A stretch of 64,000 bases of DNA from the NCBI GenBank assembly GCA_016189905.1, contig JACPRP010000098.1, positions 1-64,000 of the forward strand, given 5' to 3'. The translations under genes and the position numbers were made by a program. The notes under the pieces were generated by a model. That model had not been told where the DNA came from, did not search any database, and saw only the letters and a program-made list of their open reading frames with translations. This DNA comes from Chloroflexota bacterium. GTDB lineage: Bacteria > Chloroflexota > UBA6077 > FW602-bin22 > JACPRP01. Of the stretch, positions 60,774 through 64,000 are shown piece by piece. Position 1 is the first letter of the stretch. Every line of letters starts with the position of its first letter.

Positions 60774-61829
60774 ATGAGCGTCAACGCGGTGCGCTATGCT
60801 AAACCGCACGCGAGGGTCAGAGCCATGGTTTCTGAGCTGCTTTCGCCGCAGCAGAAGTGGGGTCTCGTCACGTCGTCGGGCGTCGAAGACGCGGTGCGCC
60901 AACTGGACTTAACCACGTACGCCGCCGAGCTGGCCGTCTTGTTGAAAGGAGACATCGCACTGTTGCCCGTGGAGAAGGCACTCGAGCGTAACCTCGTGAA
61001 TGCCTACGACCGTGTCATTCGCAGCCTTGACGGTCCGCCGCGGGCGCTGGTGGAGTGGATGCTGCGCCGTTTCGAGGTGGACAACCTGAAGGCCGTCTTG
61101 CGCGGCGTGGCTACCGAAGCTAGTCAAGAGGAAGTGAGACGGAATCTCCTGCCCCTCGGCCGCCACTCTCGACTGCCTCTGGGTGAGCTGCTGGCGGCGC
61201 GAAGTGTGGCGGAGGTGATCGACAGCCTTGGCAACCTCCACTATGCCAGAACAGTGCGAGAAGCATCAGATCGCTACGAACGCGAGCAGTCGCTCTTCCC
61301 TATGGAGGTTGCCCTCGATCTCGATCACTTTCGGCACCTGTGGTCGGCTGTAGAGGCCTTATCCTCATCAGACCGGGCTATCGCTCGTCGAGTAATGGGA
61401 ACACGATTCGATGTCATTAACGTGGACTGGATGCTGCGTTATAAGGCGATCTACCATCTCTCGCCCGAAGAAATATTTAACTACACGTTGCCGCACGGCC
61501 ACAAGATCGATGATGAGGTGATCCGTCGGGCAGGAAGCGCTCCTGACCTCCCCGTCCTCGTGGCGGATCTTCCCGACCCCTATCGCCAGTTGCTGCAGCC
61601 GCTGACTAAGGAATCGGCGAACGTCTGGCAGTTAGAGGTTGCCCTGAATCGATACTGGTGGCAGCAGGCAAAAGCGGGTCTGTCTGGTTATCCTTTCCAG
61701 ATCGGCATCATCCTGGCTTATCTGTTCTTGAAGGAGGCCGAGATCCACGATCTCGAGGCTATTCTCGAGGGCAAACGCTACAACCGTTCCCCGGACGAAA
61801 TAGAGGCGTTTGTGTGGGGTGAATTATGA
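60774..61829 (+). CDS. ntpC: V-type ATPase subunit C (AtpC/NtpC; d-like)
   Basis: 351 residues. The protein has the three-fold, helical style of archaeal/V-type subunit C. Visible motifs include YAKPHARVRAMVSELLSPQQ at the N-terminus, RRFEVDNLKAVLRGVATE in the first third, VDWMLRYKAIYHLSPEEIFN in the centre, and FLKEAEIHDLEAILEGKRYN at the C-terminus. The last is a strong family signature. It caps the membrane rotor and links it to the central stalk. Its stop lies 57 bp before the subunit I gene; that gap holds a 13-bp tandem repeat. Confidence 0.92.
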   Translation: MSVNAVRYAKPHARVRAMVSELLSPQQKWGLVTSSGVEDAVRQLDLTTYAAELAVLLKGDIALLPVEKALERNLVNAYDRVIRSLDGPPRALVEWMLRRFEVDNLKAVLRGVATEASQEEVRRNLLPLGRHSRLPLGELLAARSVAEVIDSLGNLHYARTVREASDRYEREQSLFPMEVALDLDHFRHLWSAVEALSSSDRAIARRVMGTRFDVINVDWMLRYKAIYHLSPEEIFNYTLPHGHKIDDEVIRRAGSAPDLPVLVADLPDPYRQLLQPLTKESANVWQLEVALNRYWWQQAKAGLSGYPFQIGIILAYLFLKEAEIHDLEAILEGKRYNRSPDEIEAFVWGEL

Positions 61830-61831
61830 GC

Positions 61832-61858
61832 GTAGAGGGTTGAGGGTAGAGGGTTGAG
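61832..61858 (+). repeat. Two GTAGAGGGTTGAG units between subunits C and I
   Basis: GTAGAGGGTTGAG at 61832-61844 and again at 61846-61858, one base apart. They begin two bases after the subunit C stop. Confidence 0.7.
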
Positions 61859-61886
61859 CTGCGTTAGAGCGGGGTGAATCGTAACG

Positions 61887-63887
61887 ATGTGGACGCCTGC
61901 ACGGATGAAACGGGTCTCGATGGTGATACTCGACGGCGATCTGCCAGTGGCGACTGAAGAAATGGGTCGCTATGGGGTCGTGCATCTCATAAATATCGAG
62001 GAGATAGGCGATTGGGCGACGGGGCTCGACTGGAAGGAAGCGGATGAGATGTCGTCGGCGTACGATAGCTACCGCAGGCGGATGCAAGCTGTGATGCAGA
62101 ATCTAGCCATCGAAGGTGTCGCGGTTAGGGAAGAATTAAACCTGATAGCACCAAAGATGGTGGCGTCTCGTGTGGCGGAGAGGTTGCTGGTCATAGAGGC
62201 GAAGGTTAAGCGCGTGGTCGATCGGGAGCAACGGCTGCAGGAGGAAGCGAGGAGACTGGATCTGTTGGGCGAGCAACTGGAGTTGCTCGCTCCACTGGGC
62301 ATCGATGTAGCCGAGCTCAGGGGCTTGAGCTTCCTGTATTTCGTATCGGTCCTCGTGCCTACAGAGAATCTAGACCGATTACGCGGGAGCTTGGCTAGAA
62401 CCCCAAATGTGATTCTCCCAGTCAAGCGGAAAGACGACAGATCTCTCGTCCTGGCCTTTTCGATGAGAAAAGACGCCGAGGTGCTGGAACGGGCACTCCG
62501 GAGCGCGTACGCTCAGCACCAGGATATCCCTGAGGAGCTTGTTGGCACCCCAGTGCAAGCCTTGTGTCAGATCAGGACGAGGCGGATGGCGCTGGCCAGG
62601 CGGAATGAGGAGATAGAGAAGTCAAAGCAGGCCCTGGCAATAGAATACCGGGATGAGCTGTTACGAATGCACGGGCAGCTCACGGTCAATGGCGTTGTGG
62701 TGGACGCGTGGAGACATTTCGGCGCCACCCATGAGACGCGCCTGGTGTCTGGGTGGCTCCCCGCGAAGGGCGAAAGCGAGTTCCTGGCCGCATTATCCAG
62801 GGTGGTGGGAGGACGGGTGGTTGTTCACACCGAGGAGCCACTGTCTCCCACCGCGTCACACCGCTCTCCTGCTCTGCCTGTCCCTACGCGCCTCGACAAC
62901 CCGGCTCTCATGAAGCCTTTCGAAACGCTGGTCAAGACGTATGGCATACCGAATTACCGCGAGATCGACCCAACCCCGTTGGCCGGGCTCCTTTTCGTGC
63001 TGATGTTTGGCATGATGTTTGGCGACGTGGGGCAGGGGGCAATTCTCGCGCTTGGGGGTTTACTGCTGGCGAAAGAAGCTGTAATCAAGGGGAACAGTGC
63101 GCTTGGATGGATGCTCTTTGACTGCGGTCTGACGGCCGTGATCTTCGGCTTTCTCTATGGAAGCGTGTTCCTTTTGGAAGAAATGATCCCTGCTCTCTGG
63201 TTCCAACCGATCCGCAACGCCGAATTCTTCATCTCGCTGGCGATCGTTTTCGGCGTGGCGGTGAACAGCCTCGGTTTGACGATCAACGTCGTGGACGCCG
63301 TGTGGAACAGGGATTATCCGCGACTGTTCCTGGACCGAAACGGCCTGGCTGGCATCTGGTTTTATTGGGGCGCCGTCTTCGTGGCAACCCAGTTCATTAC
63401 TGGCAGGGGCGTAGCCTTGCCAGTCGTCGCGGCTCTCCTGGGCCTTCCACTCCTTTTGATCTTCGCACACGATCCGTTGACCCATATGCTGAAGGATAAT
63501 GGCACCATGAGAGCGTTTGCCGATCCACTGCTTCTCTTCCAATCGGGGATCGAGGTTTTCGATGCGGCGATAAGGTACATGACCAATACCCTCTCCTACA
63601 TCCGAGTGGCAGCGTTCGCCATCAGTCACGCGGGCATGGGGTTGATGGTAATCGCTTTCGCCGCGATGGTGCATCAAGCGCCGCTGGCTGAGCCAGTTGT
63701 ATATGCGATAGGCAACGTTTTTGTAATCGCACTCGAAGGACTGGTGGTGGCTATACAGGCTTTGCGTCTCGACTACTACGAGTTCTTCACGAAATTCTTC
63801 AAAGGCGATGGGATCGCCTACCACCCGTTCGTGATACCCCGCATCCCAGGGTCGATCAAGAACACTTCAGGGTCGATCAAGAAATAG
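61887..63887 (+). CDS. ntpI: V-type ATPase subunit I
   Basis: 666 residues; ATG with GGGGTGA upstream. The cytoplasmic half (1-360) has long coiled-coil helices (VREEQ-like stretches, LLVIEAKVKRVVDREQRLQE) and ends LDNPALMKPFETLVKTYGIP, NYREIDPTPLAGLLFVLMFG. The membrane half (about 370-645) has seven or eight helices, with MMFGDVGQGAILALGG and FLYGSVFLLEE. The C-terminal SYIRVAAFAISHAGMGLMVI carries the Arg of the half-channel that faces the rotor Glu. It is the stator membrane subunit. C-I-K order follows here, with the next gene starting 14 bp downstream. Confidence 0.95.
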   Translation: MWTPARMKRVSMVILDGDLPVATEEMGRYGVVHLINIEEIGDWATGLDWKEADEMSSAYDSYRRRMQAVMQNLAIEGVAVREELNLIAPKMVASRVAERLLVIEAKVKRVVDREQRLQEEARRLDLLGEQLELLAPLGIDVAELRGLSFLYFVSVLVPTENLDRLRGSLARTPNVILPVKRKDDRSLVLAFSMRKDAEVLERALRSAYAQHQDIPEELVGTPVQALCQIRTRRMALARRNEEIEKSKQALAIEYRDELLRMHGQLTVNGVVVDAWRHFGATHETRLVSGWLPAKGESEFLAALSRVVGGRVVVHTEEPLSPTASHRSPALPVPTRLDNPALMKPFETLVKTYGIPNYREIDPTPLAGLLFVLMFGMMFGDVGQGAILALGGLLLAKEAVIKGNSALGWMLFDCGLTAVIFGFLYGSVFLLEEMIPALWFQPIRNAEFFISLAIVFGVAVNSLGLTINVVDAVWNRDYPRLFLDRNGLAGIWFYWGAVFVATQFITGRGVALPVVAALLGLPLLLIFAHDPLTHMLKDNGTMRAFADPLLLFQSGIEVFDAAIRYMTNTLSYIRVAAFAISHAGMGLMVIAFAAMVHQAPLAEPVVYAIGNVFVIALEGLVVAIQALRLDYYEFFTKFFKGDGIAYHPFVIPRIPGSIKNTSGSIKK

Positions 63888-63901
63888 GGAGATGTGACGA
63901 A

Positions 63902-64000
63902 ATGTTGGAATTCCTGTTACCGGGCACTATTATCTTGCTTTGCGCCACGATCATTGTGAGACTGGTTGCTAAAGCAAGAAGGCGAGGCTGGTTCTCAAGA
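63902..64000 (+). CDS. Partial gene, next subunit of the V-type ATPase operon (probably rotor subunit K or its leader)
   Basis: 33 codons to the window edge, from ATG 63902 after GGGAGATG. It begins MLEFLLPGTIILLCATIIVR, a membrane helix, then LVAKARRRGWFS. Position 14 bp after subunit I suggests a proteolipid-type subunit K with an extra N-terminal helix, or a small linker protein; the visible part cannot decide. Confidence 0.5.
   Translation, partial: MLEFLLPGTIILLCATIIVRLVAKARRRGWFSR

Noticed and set aside
1-64000. CRISPR arrays, tRNA, rRNA, prophage or insertion sequences
   Set aside because: No regularly spaced repeats, no T-loop GGTTCGAATCC-type motifs, and no transposase, integrase or phage protein motifs were found by eye.

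Overview
The window looks like a chromosomal segment of a free-living member of the Chloroflexota (Chloroflexi). This rests on gene content and protein style, not on a marker gene. Extracytoplasmic proteins have long Pro/Thr/Ser-rich linkers. There is a small AfsR/SARP-type BTAD regulator, YfhO-type and GT-C membrane glycosyltransferase-like proteins, ECF sigma factors paired with very large anti-sigma factors, a MoxR/DUF58/VWA operon, and the start of a V-type ATPase operon. DNA is about 60% GC and start codons are often GTG or TTG. I saw no tRNA, rRNA, CRISPR array, prophage or transposase.

Layout. 0.1-9 kb: a secreted glycosidase-like protein, then signalling genes (membrane histidine kinase, response regulator-PAS protein, GAF-PAS histidine kinase) with a methyltransferase and a PRC-barrel/DUF2382 stress protein. 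9-12 kb: a divergent SARP-like regulator and DUF1059 gene with three 11-bp-phased direct repeats between them, then an MFS transporter. 12-18 kb: YfhO-like and GT-C membrane proteins that overlap, a secreted protein and a YetF-like protein. 18-25 kb (minus strand): an ECF sigma/anti-sigma pair, then an operon of histidine kinase, degenerate TIM-barrel protein, NarL-type regulator, small membrane protein and SanA/YdcF-like protein. 25-44 kb: a DUF4173-like membrane protein, then a long minus-strand array. The array holds a large exported protein, an ABC-2 ATPase and permease, a Gly/Ser-rich membrane protein, MoxR, DUF58 and two VWA membrane proteins; after a 0.5 kb gap come a DUF4350-like and a polytopic protein. 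44-55 kb: a class A beta-lactamase-like lipoprotein, a membrane hemerythrin next to a VIT1/CCC1-type transporter, a second ECF sigma/anti-sigma pair, a third ECF sigma factor, an ABM-like protein and a Cache-HAMP-PAS kinase. 55-60 kb: decayed genes (a kinase 3' end and a PadR N-terminus), two small exported proteins, a lactate permease, a DUF1540 protein and an Hsp20 with a Gln-rich insert. 60.4-64 kb: V-type ATPase genes (H-like, C, I, and the start of the next subunit).

How it fits together. Much of the window is devoted to sensing the envelope and outside (four histidine kinases, three ECF sigma factors, two large anti-sigma sensors) and to building or exporting surface material. The most system-like unit is the 31-44 kb operon. 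It merges an ABC-2 exporter with a MoxR-DUF58-VWA chaperone-like module through 3-11 bp gene overlaps, which suggests one joint membrane machine. Other notable items are the SARP-type operator, a pseudoglycosidase inside a two-component operon, and a palindrome (CCTGTGGATATCCACAGG and relatives) that recurs between genes.
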